DNA of 64,000 nt, taken from positions 29,230 through 93,229 of the forward strand of contig JAIYBZ010000012.1 of NCBI GenBank assembly GCA_027488255.1, in the 5' to 3' direction. Positions 46,296 to 54,955 of this stretch are shown here, piece by piece (position 1 is the first letter of the stretch; every line of letters begins with the position of its first letter). Source of the DNA: Comamonadaceae bacterium (GTDB lineage Bacteria; Pseudomonadota; Gammaproteobacteria; Burkholderiales; Burkholderiaceae_C). The notes under the pieces were generated by a model. That model worked only from the letters and a program-made list of their open reading frames with translations. It made no database searches and was not told where the DNA came from. The position numbers and the translations under genes were made by a program.

Positions 46296-46899
46296 GCCCG
46301 AAAGCGCCCCCCTGCCCTGCGACCCGATCACCATCGGCATCGTCTCCATCAGCGACCGCGCCAGCACAGGGGTCTACGAAGACAAAGGCTTGCCTGCGCT
46401 GCAAGACTGGCTGAGCCGCGCCCTGCTCAATCCCCTGCACTTCGAGCCCCGACTGATTCCCGATGAAAAAGAGCGCATCAGTGCCACCCTCATTGAGTTG
46501 GTCGAGGCGGGCTGCCACCTTGTGTTGACCACCGGCGGCACCGGCCCGGCCCTGCGCGATGTGACACCCGAAGCGACGTTGGCCGTGGCCGACAAAGAAA
46601 TGCCCGGATTTGGCGAGCAAATGCGCCAGATCAGTCTGAAATTTGTGCCGACCGCCATCTTGTCGCGCCAAGTGGCCGTGATTCGGGGGCAGTGCCTGAT
46701 CATCAACTTGCCGGGCCAACCCAAGTCGATTGCCGAAACCTTGGAAGGCCTGAAAGACGACGCTGGCAACGCGGTGGTGCACGGCATTTTTGCCGCTGTG
46801 CCGTATTGCGTCGACCTGATTGGCGGGCCTTACATGGAAACGCGGCCAGAGGTGTGCAAGGCGTTTCGGCCCAAGTCGGCCATCCGTCCCGGGCGCTGA
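46288..46899 (+). CDS. mogA: molybdopterin adenylyltransferase MogA
   Basis: 203 residues. The MoaB/Mog fold has IGIVSISDRASTGVYEDKGLP, the nucleotide-binding LVLTTGGTGPALRDVTPEAT, and the C-terminal INLPGQPKSIAETL. It adenylylates molybdopterin before metal insertion. The start overlaps yjgA by eight bases, so they share an operon. Downstream lies a GC-rich hairpin at 46948-46971. Confidence 0.95.
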   Translation: MSEPESAPLPCDPITIGIVSISDRASTGVYEDKGLPALQDWLSRALLNPLHFEPRLIPDEKERISATLIELVEAGCHLVLTTGGTGPALRDVTPEATLAVADKEMPGFGEQMRQISLKFVPTAILSRQVAVIRGQCLIINLPGQPKSIAETLEGLKDDAGNAVVHGIFAAVPYCVDLIGGPYMETRPEVCKAFRPKSAIRPGR

Positions 46900-47259
46900 G
46901 TCAGCGCTGCCAGTCCCCCTAGCCGGGTCCAGCCGGCCAAAGCCGTCAGCCGGGCCGGGTCCAGCCCGGCTCTGTCCCACCCCGCCCGGCCAGACGGTTT
47001 ATCTTTGGGTATAATCCACGTTTTTCGGCAAGAGCGACAGCAGCACCTCCGGCTAGACCACCGCCATCAGCGCGATGCCCCCATGCGGGCCGGTCACCGT
47101 TCCGCAAGGACTGCACACCAAATGATCGCCCACCATCTTGCCATTGCAAACCCGATGCCCCAAATGGGGTGTTGATTTGTGTCTTACTAGCCCGCGCCGG
47201 GATGTATTTGGCGCTGACTGTGTCCGTTTCCTTGTCTGTTTTGATGTTCCGAGGTGATC
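46900..47259 (+). promoter_or_regulatory. 360-base gap: rpoD promoter and long leader
   Basis: After the hairpin at 46948-46971 a perfect -10 TATAAT occurs at 47010-47015, with no good -35 (CGGCCA at the 17-base position). Transcription from there would give a leader of about 240 bases before rpoD. The leader contains a CCCC/GGGG hairpin near 47156-47168. It also contains two tiny ATG-led frames, of 16 and 17 codons, without Shine-Dalgarno sites. No gene of family type is seen. The rpoD ribosome-binding site GAGGTG is at 47250-47255. Confidence 0.5.
46948..46971 (+). terminator. GC-rich hairpin after mogA
   Basis: Stem AGCCGGGC/GCCCGGCT with loop CGGGTCCA. The related direct repeats GCCGGGTCCAGCC (46922 and 46955 areas) surround it. 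No T-run follows, so termination may be partial or Rho-assisted. Confidence 0.45.
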
Positions 47260-49863
47260 ATGCCTGCTCAAAAGTCGAAGAAGCCTGCCCAGGCCCCTGC
47301 CAAATCCAAAACCGTTGCTCAGAAAGCGCCTGCTAAAAAAGCGCCCGCGCCTGTCGCCAAGCCAAAAGCAAGCCCCTCTGTGACCGCCAAAAAGCCTGCT
47401 CCTGTGAGCAAGCCCAAAGCCGCCGTCAACCCCCCTGTGAAAGCGCCCGCGAAAGCATCCGCGAAGGCCCCCGTGAAAGCGCCAGTGAAAGCGTCCGCAA
47501 AAGCGAACGCCAAGCCAGTGACAAAAACGGTCGCCAAACCGGCCAGCAAAGCGGCTCCCACAGCGGTCAAAGCAACGACCTCCCGGCCCTCTCCTGCAAA
47601 GCCTGTGAAGAAAGCCGCCTCTGTGCCCGCCAAGAAATCTGAAGTCATTGAAAAAAAACCGGCTGCCAAAGCCGCCCCAGCTGTCAAAGCAACGGTCGAA
47701 GCGGAAGTGAAAAAACCCGCCAAGGCAGCCAAAGCCGCTGCCCCGGTCGAAGACAAAAAACCGGCTGCCAAAAAAGTGGTGACCGGCGCCAAACGCGGCC
47801 CCAAGAAAAAAGGCAGCATCGCTGCGCCGAGCCTAGACGATGATTTGGACATCGAGTCCGACCTCGAAGGCGAACCCGTCGTCGAGGCCGGCTCGGAGTC
47901 GGCTGAAAAAGTCAAACCTCTGCGCATGAAAATCAGCAAGGCCAAAGAACGGGCCTTGATGAAGGAATTTGGTTTGGACGAAACCGTCCTGACCGAAGCC
48001 GAAATGAAGCAGCGCCGTGACCGTCTGAAAGCCCTGATCAAGCTGGGCAAGACACGTGGCTACTTGACCAACGGCGAAATCAGCGACCACTTGCCCGACA
48101 AATTGGTTGACGCTGAAACCTTGGAAGTGGTGATTGCCACTCTGAACGATTTGGGGGTCGCGGTTTACGAGCAAACCCCTGACGCCGAAACGCTGATCAT
48201 CACCGACAACGCGCCCACCGGCTCCACCGAAGAAGAAGCCGAAGAAGCCGCGGAAGCCGCCTTGTCCACTGTGGACAGCGAATTTGGCCGCACCACCGAC
48301 CCTGTGCGCATGTACATGCGCGAAATGGGCACCGTGGAATTGCTGACTCGCGAAGGTGAAATTGAAATCGCCAAGCGCATTGAAGGTGGCTTGATGGACA
48401 TGATGGCGGCGATCAGCGCTTCACCTGCCACCATCGCCGAAATCTTGCGCATGGCCAACGACATCCGCGAAGGAAAAGTTGTCATCTCGACCGTGGTCGA
48501 TGGCTTTGCCAACCTGAACGAGGCCGACGACTATGTGGCCGAAGAAGATTTCGACGAGTTTGACGAAGCCGATGACGACGATGGCAAAGGCGGCTCCAAA
48601 GCCTTGACCAAGAAGCTTGAAGAGCTGAAAAACCAAGCCTTGGAACGCTTTGACCGAATCACCGAGTACTTTGAAAAAGTGCACAAGGTGTACGACAAAG
48701 AAGGCTGGGGCACCCCCGCTTACATCAAGGTGCAAACCGCTTTGTCAGATGAACTGATGACCATCCGGTTCACCGCCAAGACCATCGAAAAGTTGTGCGA
48801 CATGGTGCGCGGACAAGTCGACGATGTGCGTAAAAAAGAGCGCGAGCTGCGCCGCATCATCGTGGAGAAATGCGGCTACCCGCAAGATTTGTTCATCGCC
48901 GATTTCAGTGGCCGCGACAAAAACGGCAAGCGCGTCGAGTCGCAACTGCTCAATCTGAAGTGGATTGAAAAGCAAGCCGCCGCCGGCAAGAGCTGGAGCG
49001 CCGTGATGGCCCGCAACATCCCACCGGTGCAAGACTTGCAGCAAAAGCTGATCGACTTGCAAGCGCAAGTGGTGGTGCCCTTGGACGAGCTCAAGGACAT
49101 CAACAAGCGCATGAACACCGGCGAGCGTTCGTCGCGCGACGCCAAGAAAGAGATGATCGAGGCCAACTTGCGTTTGGTGATCTCGATTGCCAAAAAGTAC
49201 ACCAACCGTGGCCTGCAGTTCTTGGACTTGATCCAAGAAGGCAACATCGGTTTGATGAAGGCGGTGGACAAGTTCGAATACCGCCGGGGCTACAAGTTCT
49301 CGACCTACGCCACTTGGTGGATTCGCCAGGCCATCACCCGCTCGATTGCGGACCAGGCCCGCACCATCCGTATTCCGGTGCACATGATCGAGACCATCAA
49401 CAAGATGAACCGCATCTCGCGTCAACACTTGCAAGAGTTTGGCTTTGAGCCCGATGCCTCGATCTTGGCCGAGAAGATGGAGATTCCAGAAGACAAGATC
49501 CGCAAGATCATGAAGATCGCGAAAGAGCCGATCTCGATGGAAACGCCTATTGGTGACGACGACGACAGCCATTTGGGCGACTTCATCGAAGACAGCACGC
49601 ACACCGCGCCGATTGACGCGGCCCTGCAGGCCGGTCTGCGCGATGTGGTGAAAGACATTTTGGACAGCCTGACCCCGCGCGAAGCCAAAGTCTTGCGCAT
49701 GCGTTTCGGCATCGAAATGTCCACCGACCACACGCTGGAAGAAGTGGGCAAACAGTTTGATGTGACGCGCGAGCGCATCCGTCAGATCGAAGCCAAGGCC
49801 TTGCGCAAGCTCAAGCACCCCAGCCGCAGCGACAAACTGCGCAGCTTCATCGACACCATGTGA
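47260..49863 (+). CDS. rpoD: RNA polymerase primary sigma factor sigma-70 with long Lys/Ala/Pro N-terminus
   Basis: 867 residues against about 613 in E. coli. Residues 1-190 are almost only Lys, Ala, Pro, Val and Thr in histone-like repeats, then an acidic patch ([16 protein letters not shown]). Region 1.1 begins near residue 225 ([15 protein letters not shown]), and region 1.2 is [21 protein letters not shown]. After the non-conserved domain come region 2 ([36 protein letters not shown]), region 3, and the region 4 helix-turn-helix ([20 protein letters not shown]). It directs RNA polymerase to housekeeping promoters. GAGGTG precedes ATG 47260. Confidence 0.97.
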   Translation: MPAQKSKKPAQAPAKSKTVAQKAPAKKAPAPVAKPKASPSVTAKKPAPVSKPKAAVNPPVKAPAKASAKAPVKAPVKASAKANAKPVTKTVAKPASKAAPTAVKATTSRPSPAKPVKKAASVPAKKSEVIEKKPAAKAAPAVKATVEAEVKKPAKAAKAAAPVEDKKPAAKKVVTGAKRGPKKKGSIAAPSLDDDLDIESDLEGEPVVEAGSESAEKVKPLRMKISKAKERALMKEFGLDETVLTEAEMKQRRDRLKALIKLGKTRGYLTNGEISDHLPDKLVDAETLEVVIATLNDLGVAVYEQTPDAETLIITDNAPTGSTEEEAEEAAEAALSTVDSEFGRTTDPVRMYMREMGTVELLTREGEIEIAKRIEGGLMDMMAAISASPATIAEILRMANDIREGKVVISTVVDGFANLNEADDYVAEEDFDEFDEADDDDGKGGSKALTKKLEELKNQALERFDRITEYFEKVHKVYDKEGWGTPAYIKVQTALSDELMTIRFTAKTIEKLCDMVRGQVDDVRKKERELRRIIVEKCGYPQDLFIADFSGRDKNGKRVESQLLNLKWIEKQAAAGKSWSAVMARNIPPVQDLQQKLIDLQAQVVVPLDELKDINKRMNTGERSSRDAKKEMIEANLRLVISIAKKYTNRGLQFLDLIQEGNIGLMKAVDKFEYRRGYKFSTYATWWIRQAITRSIADQARTIRIPVHMIETINKMNRISRQHLQEFGFEPDASILAEKMEIPEDKIRKIMKIAKEPISMETPIGDDDDSHLGDFIEDSTHTAPIDAALQAGLRDVVKDILDSLTPREAKVLRMRFGIEMSTDHTLEEVGKQFDVTRERIRQIEAKALRKLKHPSRSDKLRSFIDTM

Positions 49864-49888
49864 GTGGGCTGATCCGGGGCCAACGCCC

Positions 49889-49922
49889 AAGCCCCCTGGC
49901 TGACCAGCCGGGGGGCTTTTTT
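49889..49922 (+). terminator. rpoD terminator
   Basis: Stem AAGCCCCC/GGGGGCTT, with a further TGGCTGACCAGCC part that forms an inner stem, followed by TTTTTT. It lies 26 bases after the rpoD stop. Confidence 0.88.
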
Positions 49923-49988
49923 CATGGTGGCGTTTGAACGGTTGCGGCCGAAAAACAGTGGAGTGGTGCACTGTTCCGCCACGCCGGT

Positions 49989-50020
49989 GTAACGGTGTAA
50001 CGGTGTGACGGTGTACGGGT
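49989..50020. repeat. 8-bp tandem repeat tract A (GTAACGGT, four units)
   Basis: Two perfect GTAACGGT units followed by GTGACGGT and GTACGGGT. It lies in the 224-base convergent gap between the rpoD terminator and the cysteine-cluster gene. Repeat number may vary between strains by slippage. Confidence 0.75.
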
Positions 50021-50057
50021 GTTCCCGTGTTCTGTCGTTACGCCATTCCGCTGTTTC

Positions 50058-50093
50058 AGCGTCTCAGCGTCTCAGCGTCTCAGCGTCTCAGCG
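50058..50093. repeat. 8-bp tandem repeat tract B (AGCGTCTC, four and a half units)
   Basis: Four perfect AGCGTCTC units plus AGCG. The last full unit overlaps the stop codon of the convergent cysteine-cluster gene; every unit carries a TGA on the minus strand. It has the same period as tract A 37 bases away, but a different sequence. Confidence 0.8.
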
Positions 50094-50492
50094 CGATTGG
50101 GCTTTGTTGCCGTAGGGGCAGTGGTTGGGGCGCGGCCCCACTTGGGGGTGCAGTCGGCAGGTGTTGGGGCGTTTTTCGTAGACCGTGCAGCGGCGCGATT
50201 TGGCATCCAAAAACTGGCAATCGCCACTGGCTCTGCGGGCCAAACTGAAGATGCTGTTCTTGAAATTGAAGTGCTCGATCAGGCCCGCCTTGGACAAGCG
50301 TTTGGCGATTTGCTTGGGGTCTTCGTGCTCCGCTTCAAAGGGGTCGACCAACTCCAAACGCACCAAGTCGGCCAGCTTCACTTCGACGGGCATGGTGCAG
50401 CAATTGGCGGCGCAACTGTCACACAAGCCGTTTTTGTAGCGCGTCCAGGTTTCGCAGCGGTCCACGTCTACGACGGCTATGGGTGATCTCAT
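50088..50492 (-). CDS. YkgJ-family cysteine-cluster protein
   Basis: 134 residues. The N-terminal cluster CDSCAANCC, a central Cys (GDCQFL), and CTVYEKRPNTCRLHP place it in the YkgJ/CxxCxxCC family. The Cys set probably binds zinc or an Fe-S cluster. Molecular function is unknown. The stop codon lies in the tandem repeat tract B, so repeat changes could alter the C-terminus only if they moved upstream. Eleven bases after the HD-domain gene, so likely one operon. Confidence 0.85.
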   Translation of the reverse strand: MRSPIAVVDVDRCETWTRYKNGLCDSCAANCCTMPVEVKLADLVRLELVDPFEAEHEDPKQIAKRLSKAGLIEHFNFKNSIFSLARRASGDCQFLDAKSRRCTVYEKRPNTCRLHPQVGPRPNHCPYGNKAQSR

Positions 50493-50503
50493 GCTGCCCG
50501 GGC

Positions 50504-51865
50504 TCAGTGCGCGACAAACGCCTGCGCATGGTGATGAAACACCGAATACACCGCATGCTCCAGCCCCTGAATGACGGTGCTGTCGGCCGAGGCAATCAAT
50601 TCTTCTGGGGACAGCTTGTCGGCGAAATAAAGCCGCGATTGCTCCAGCAAATGCATGCAGGCCTGCATGCCCAAAGACTTGACCAAGTAGCTGGCCACAG
50701 GCGAGTGACGGGCGTCATGGATCGAGTCTTCCGAGCGGCCTGTCTCCAGAATGTCCATCACCGTTTCTTCGATGCTGGACGCCGGCTTGTACGGCGTTGT
50801 CACACTGGGCAAATAGTTTTCAAGCTGAATCGGAAAAATCGTCTTGCCGGGCAACTTGCCCATGATGGTGGCCAGCGACACTTGTTGGCCCAAGCGCAAT
50901 GAGAGCGCCTCCAGCAAGGCGATGGAAACCAACTTGAGGCGGATGTACAAACGCGCCACTTCTAAATTGCGTTGGGTGAGCTCCAGACGCACCTGGTGCT
51001 CCAAGTCTGAGGGCTCTTGTGCAAACTGCCTGAACACAACGGCAGGCTGCAAGAAACTGAGGAAGCCTTCCATTTTTTGCAACGAGACCCGATAGCCTTT
51101 GATGGTGTAGGTGTCCGCGTTGACCAACTCGTGGTTGGTCTCAGGAATCAGATTCCAGGTGTTGCTCAAAAAGTCTGCCGCTTTCATGCTGGCGAAGTTG
51201 CCAATGTCGCGGTTGGCCACCTTGACCCCCATCACCACAGATTGCAAACAAGCCGCATCGTCCAGCCCCAAGGCGAAGTCGGTGTTGGCTTGCTTCAGGC
51301 GGTTCAGCAAGGTCTGCGAGCAGCTGGTGCCATCGGGCGCGTCGGGGCGGAAAGGCACTGTGGCTTCAATGCACGCCGCGATTTGCGCACGCGCGGCCAA
51401 GTGCACGATGCCATCCAGCACCTTCACCGCCAACAAGGCGCTGAGAAATTCATTTTGACCCGCAAAGGGCGACAGCACCTGGCCCAGCTTGAAGCCAAAC
51501 AAGCCCATGGTCATGTGCAGTTCGGGGTCTTGCTCTTGGCCTTGTATCGGCTCGATCACCAGGCCCGTGGCGCCTTCGCGGATGTAGGGGGCCACATAAC
51601 GCGCCAAGTTGACGTGGATGCCCGAGTCCACTTGGGCATAGACCAAGTCGTGAAAAAGCGCGGCAATCACTTCAACGGGTGCGCCACCGGCACCGACATC
51701 AAAAATGTGCTCGGGCGTGTGGAATGAACGCCAAGGCCCGGTCATCGATTGGATGATCATCTCGGCAATGCCCTCCAGCCTCGGCGAGTGGGCATCCCCG
51801 CCCAGCGCCGCGACTGCGCTTCGCAGCTCGGTCAGGCATTTGGCGGTGTAGTGAGGAGCATCCAT
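50504..51865 (-). CDS. HD-domain protein, predicted metal-dependent phosphohydrolase with uncharacterised C-terminus
   Basis: 453 residues. The N-terminal 100 residues contain SFHTPEHIFDV and VIAALFHDLVY, the His and His-Asp set of the HD superfamily, close in layout to COG4339-type proteins. The remaining roughly 350 residues are predicted helical, with no recognised domain (for example LVNADTYTIKGYRVSLQKME and FADKLSPEELIASADSTVI). It could hydrolyse a nucleotide or cyclic dinucleotide; no GGDEF or receiver domain is present. ATG at 51865 with GAGGAG close upstream supports the start. Confidence 0.65.
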   Translation of the reverse strand: MDAPHYTAKCLTELRSAVAALGGDAHSPRLEGIAEMIIQSMTGPWRSFHTPEHIFDVGAGGAPVEVIAALFHDLVYAQVDSGIHVNLARYVAPYIREGATGLVIEPIQGQEQDPELHMTMGLFGFKLGQVLSPFAGQNEFLSALLAVKVLDGIVHLAARAQIAACIEATVPFRPDAPDGTSCSQTLLNRLKQANTDFALGLDDAACLQSVVMGVKVANRDIGNFASMKAADFLSNTWNLIPETNHELVNADTYTIKGYRVSLQKMEGFLSFLQPAVVFRQFAQEPSDLEHQVRLELTQRNLEVARLYIRLKLVSIALLEALSLRLGQQVSLATIMGKLPGKTIFPIQLENYLPSVTTPYKPASSIEETVMDILETGRSEDSIHDARHSPVASYLVKSLGMQACMHLLEQSRLYFADKLSPEELIASADSTVIQGLEHAVYSVFHHHAQAFVAH

Positions 51866-51887
51866 GGCGTTTTTAACAATCGTGGGT

Positions 51888-52643
51888 TCAGGCCATTTTA
51901 GCGGTACGCGGCCATTGGTACAGCCACACCGGCCGGCCGGGACTGGCCTCGACCACGGCGGTGGGGGTGCAGTCGCGGCCTTCAAATTCAAGGCTCACCA
52001 ACCAGCTGCCCGGTTTCATTTCTGATTGTGCTTTGGCCAGCGCTCGCGGCATGGTTTCGGGTCGTTGAAACAGGTAGACCATGTCGTAGGCCCCCCAATT
52101 GTCTTGCCAAATATCGGCGCAGCGCACCTGCGCCCATGGGCAGCGCAGTCGGGCCACCCAACTCAAGGGCCGGCTGAACTCCAGGCCCACGCATTGTGCT
52201 TGGGGATAGGCCAAGCGCAGGGCCTTCAGGCCATCGCCGGCGCCACAGCCTGCGTCCAAAATGCGGGCCCCTTTAGGCAACGGAGCCTGCGCAGGCACCG
52301 CTTGAAGGGCCTGCAAAGGGGTCGGGAATACCGGCGCATCGCGCCAGGCATGGACCGGGTAAATCCAGAACACCAAGCCCAGGGGCAACAGCCAAATCCA
52401 AGCGGGCAATTGGCTCACGCCCAAAAACCACAAAGAGACCGGAAAGCCCAAGGCCAAGGCCACGGCTCTGGCCGTGGAAATGCCACGCAGGCGAGCCAGC
52501 GCGCTGGCCGCAATGCCGGCCAATGTGGGCAGCAGCATGGCCAAGCCGGCCGGCACACCTTGGCCCAAAGCCAGCAGGTGCGTCACCCACAAAGCGGCCC
52601 ACAGGCTCAGGGCGGCCAATGGCCATCGGATCAAAGTGAACAA
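51888..52643 (-). CDS. membrane-anchored SAM-dependent methyltransferase-like protein
   Basis: 251 residues. The N-terminal 100 residues hold three to four hydrophobic segments (LWAALWVTHLLALGQ, AGLAMLLPTLAGIAASAL, AWIWLLPLGLVFWIYPVHAW). The soluble part has a class I methyltransferase motif I (ARILDAGCGAGDGLKAL), acidic motif (CVGLEF) and DMVYLFQRPETMPRAL. Probably methylates a lipid, quinone precursor or membrane protein; substrate unknown. TTG start at 52643 is assumed because no ATG fits. Confidence 0.75.
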   Translation of the reverse strand: MFTLIRWPLAALSLWAALWVTHLLALGQGVPAGLAMLLPTLAGIAASALARLRGISTARAVALALGFPVSLWFLGVSQLPAWIWLLPLGLVFWIYPVHAWRDAPVFPTPLQALQAVPAQAPLPKGARILDAGCGAGDGLKALRLAYPQAQCVGLEFSRPLSWVARLRCPWAQVRCADIWQDNWGAYDMVYLFQRPETMPRALAKAQSEMKPGSWLVSLEFEGRDCTPTAVVEASPGRPVWLYQWPRTAKMA

Positions 52644-52701
52644 GTCAAGCCTCTTGGTGATGAAGTGTGTATTTTCAACCCAAGCGCTCGACCCGGCGGG
52701 C

Positions 52702-54747
52702 TCAGTGCTTTTTGGCCACCAGCGTCAAGATGTCGTAGCTGGCCACCAGTTCGCCCAATTGGTTGGTGACTTCCACATCCCAAGCCACCACGCCTTGCCC
52801 GACGCCATTGGCGTCTTTCTTTTGACGATCGATTTTGCGTTTGGCCGTCAGCCGGGCTTGAATCGTGTCGCCAATGCCCACCGGCTTGATGAAGCGCAAA
52901 GTGTCCAAGCCGTAGTTGGCCAACACCGGGCCGGGCGCGGGCGAGACAAACAGGCCCGCCGCCGCCGACAGCACAAAGTAGCCGTGTGCAATGCGCTTGC
53001 CAAAGGGCGAATCTTTGGCGGCGATCTCATCGAAGTGCATGTAGAAATAATCGCCCGACAGTCCGCCAAAGGCCACGATATCGGCCTCGCTCACGGTGCG
53101 GCGGTGCGTCAACAAACTCTCGCCAATCTGCAGGTCTTCAAAGTGCCGGCGGAAGGGGTGCACCTCGGTCTCAATCAAACGGGCCCCGCGCATGTACTCG
53201 CCGGTGACCGCCGCGATCATGGTGGGCGAACCTTGCAAGGCGGTGCGTTGCATCAGGTGCTTGACTGCGCGCATGCCGCCCAGCTCTTCACCCCCACCGG
53301 CGCGGCCTGGCCCGCCGTGTTTCAAAGGCGGCAAGGGCGAGCCGTGGCCGGTGGACTCGACCGCGGCTTCGCGCTCCAAGATGTGCAAACGACCGTGCAG
53401 CGCCGCCGCCACCGGAATCATGCGGGCCGCGGTTTGCGGGTTGCGCGTGACCAAAGTGCCGACCAAACTGCCCTGCCCTCGCGCCGCCAACTGCAAAGCT
53501 TCTTCGATGCCCTCGTAAGGCATGAGCGTGCTCACCGGGCCAAAGGCCTCCAGGTCGTGCACGCTGTCGGTCTGCAAAGGTTTGGGGCAGAGCAACAAGG
53601 TGGGCTGAAAAAACGCCCCCTCGGCAACCCCTTGGCCCACCGGCGCGAAGTCGCTGTTGCCGCCAAACACCAGCTCGGCACTCTGGCGCAGCAGCGCCAC
53701 CCGCTCGGCCACATCGGCTTGCTGGGCGTGCGAGGCCAAGGCGCCCATCTTCACGCCCTCAACCGCGGGGTCACCCACCACCACTTTGGCCAGTCGGGCC
53801 TTGAGCTTTTCGGCCACTGCATCCAAGTGCTGTCGCGGCACGATGGCGCGGCGAATGGCGGTGCATTTTTGACCGGCTTTCACGGTCATCTCGCGTGCGA
53901 CTTCTTTCACAAACAAATCAAACTCTTCGTCGTCCGGGCTCACATCGGGCGCCAAGATCGCGCAGTTCAGCGAGTCGGCTTCGGCGTTGAAGGGGATGCT
54001 GTGCTTGACCACATTGGGGTGCACCCGCAGTTTGGCGGCGGTGTCTGCCGAGCCGGTGAAGGTCACCACATCTTGGCCGTTCAAGCGGTCGAGCAAATCG
54101 CCGGTCGAGCCGATCACCAGTTGTAAAGCCCCCGCCGGCAAGATGCCCGATTGGTGCACCAGGCGCACCATCGCTTCGGTCAGATAACTGGTGGACGATG
54201 CGGGTTTGCCAATGCAAGGCATGCCGGCCAAAAAGCTCGGCGCAAACTTTTCCAACAAGCCCCAAATGGGGAAGTTGAATGCGTTGATGTGCACCGCAAT
54301 GCCGCCACGGGGCACCAAGATGTGGGTGCCCGCAAAGCCGCCTTTTTTGCCCAAAGGAAAAGCCGGGCCTTCGTGGATCAGGTTGCCGCTGGGCAACTCG
54401 TTGCTGCCCATGCTGGCGTAGGCAAACAAGGTGCCCGCACCACCCTCGATGTCGACCCAGCTGTCGGCCCGCGTCGCCCCGGTGTGGGCCGAAATGGCGT
54501 ACAGCTGTTCTTTGTGCTCACCCAGATATTTGGCCAGTGCCTTCAAGCGCTGCGCCCGCTCTTGGAAATCGAGTTGCAGCAATTGGGGCAAGCCCACCGT
54601 GCGGGCGTAGTGCACCGCGCTGCCAAAGTCGACCGACTCTGCGTGGGTGAGAAAGCGCGTTTGTCCGTCAATGGCGCTGCGCAATGCTTGTGCGCCTTGT
54701 TGGCCCAGCCATTGGCCACCGATGAAACTTTGCAGGACTTGGGTCAT
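52702..54747 (-). CDS. paaZ: bifunctional oxepin-CoA hydrolase / aldehyde dehydrogenase PaaZ
   Basis: 681 residues. N-terminal aldehyde dehydrogenase domain (about 1-500) with [23 protein letters not shown], and the catalytic Cys in [14 protein letters not shown]-terminal MaoC-like (R)-specific hydratase domain with the hot-dog fold [21 protein letters not shown] and [13 protein letters not shown]. PaaZ opens the oxepin-CoA ring of the phenylacetyl-CoA pathway and oxidises the resulting semialdehyde. Other paa genes are not in the window. A PaaR-like inverted repeat lies upstream of the start. Confidence 0.95.
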   Translation of the reverse strand: MTQVLQSFIGGQWLGQQGAQALRSAIDGQTRFLTHAESVDFGSAVHYARTVGLPQLLQLDFQERAQRLKALAKYLGEHKEQLYAISAHTGATRADSWVDIEGGAGTLFAYASMGSNELPSGNLIHEGPAFPLGKKGGFAGTHILVPRGGIAVHINAFNFPIWGLLEKFAPSFLAGMPCIGKPASSTSYLTEAMVRLVHQSGILPAGALQLVIGSTGDLLDRLNGQDVVTFTGSADTAAKLRVHPNVVKHSIPFNAEADSLNCAILAPDVSPDDEEFDLFVKEVAREMTVKAGQKCTAIRRAIVPRQHLDAVAEKLKARLAKVVVGDPAVEGVKMGALASHAQQADVAERVALLRQSAELVFGGNSDFAPVGQGVAEGAFFQPTLLLCPKPLQTDSVHDLEAFGPVSTLMPYEGIEEALQLAARGQGSLVGTLVTRNPQTAARMIPVAAALHGRLHILEREAAVESTGHGSPLPPLKHGGPGRAGGGEELGGMRAVKHLMQRTALQGSPTMIAAVTGEYMRGARLIETEVHPFRRHFEDLQIGESLLTHRRTVSEADIVAFGGLSGDYFYMHFDEIAAKDSPFGKRIAHGYFVLSAAAGLFVSPAPGPVLANYGLDTLRFIKPVGIGDTIQARLTAKRKIDRQKKDANGVGQGVVAWDVEVTNQLGELVASYDILTLVAKKH

Positions 54748-54793
54748 GGAGAAATGCTTTCTTGAAGAGTCAGATCACGCGCCGTCAAATTAA

Positions 54794-54809
54794 CCGACCG
54801 CGTGGTCGG
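54794..54809. promoter_or_regulatory. inverted repeat upstream of paaZ, PaaR-like operator
   Basis: CCGACC GCGT GGTCGG, perfect 6-bp arms. Phenylacetate genes of Burkholderia carry ACCGACC/GGTCGGT-type sites for a TetR-family PaaR, from general knowledge, though usually with tighter spacing. It is 47 bases ahead of the paaZ start on the minus strand. Confidence 0.55.
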
Positions 54810-54891
54810 GAAATTCTAGTCGCATTCGGGGTCGGCGGGTCGCCTCTCAAAGACTAGGGTAACTACCCATCAGATGGGGCTTCCAAGGCAT

Positions 54892-54920
54892 TTCTCACAA
54901 TTAATAAGCATGCTTATAAT
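54892..54920 (+). promoter_or_regulatory. gentisate-operon promoter with overlapping 14-bp palindrome
   Basis: The -10 TATAAT (54915-54920) is perfect and the -35 TTCTCA (54892-54897) lies 17 bases upstream. The perfect palindrome ATAAGCATGCTTAT (54904-54917) covers the spacer and the first half of the -10, so a bound repressor would block the polymerase. The motif style is typical of MarR-family operators of aromatic-acid genes. No regulator gene lies beside it. The ribosome-binding site GGAG is at 54947-54950. Confidence 0.7.
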
Positions 54921-54955
54921 CTGCCTCAATCCCTTCTTCTTCGGCTGGAGACCCC

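Noticed and set aside
46985..47060. Possible tRNA or riboswitch in the GC-rich gap before rpoD.
   Set aside because: No cloverleaf, T-loop, or known aptamer core could be drawn.
49981..50093. Short repeats resembling a CRISPR.
   Set aside because: Units are 8 bp and contiguous with no spacers; simple tandem repeats.
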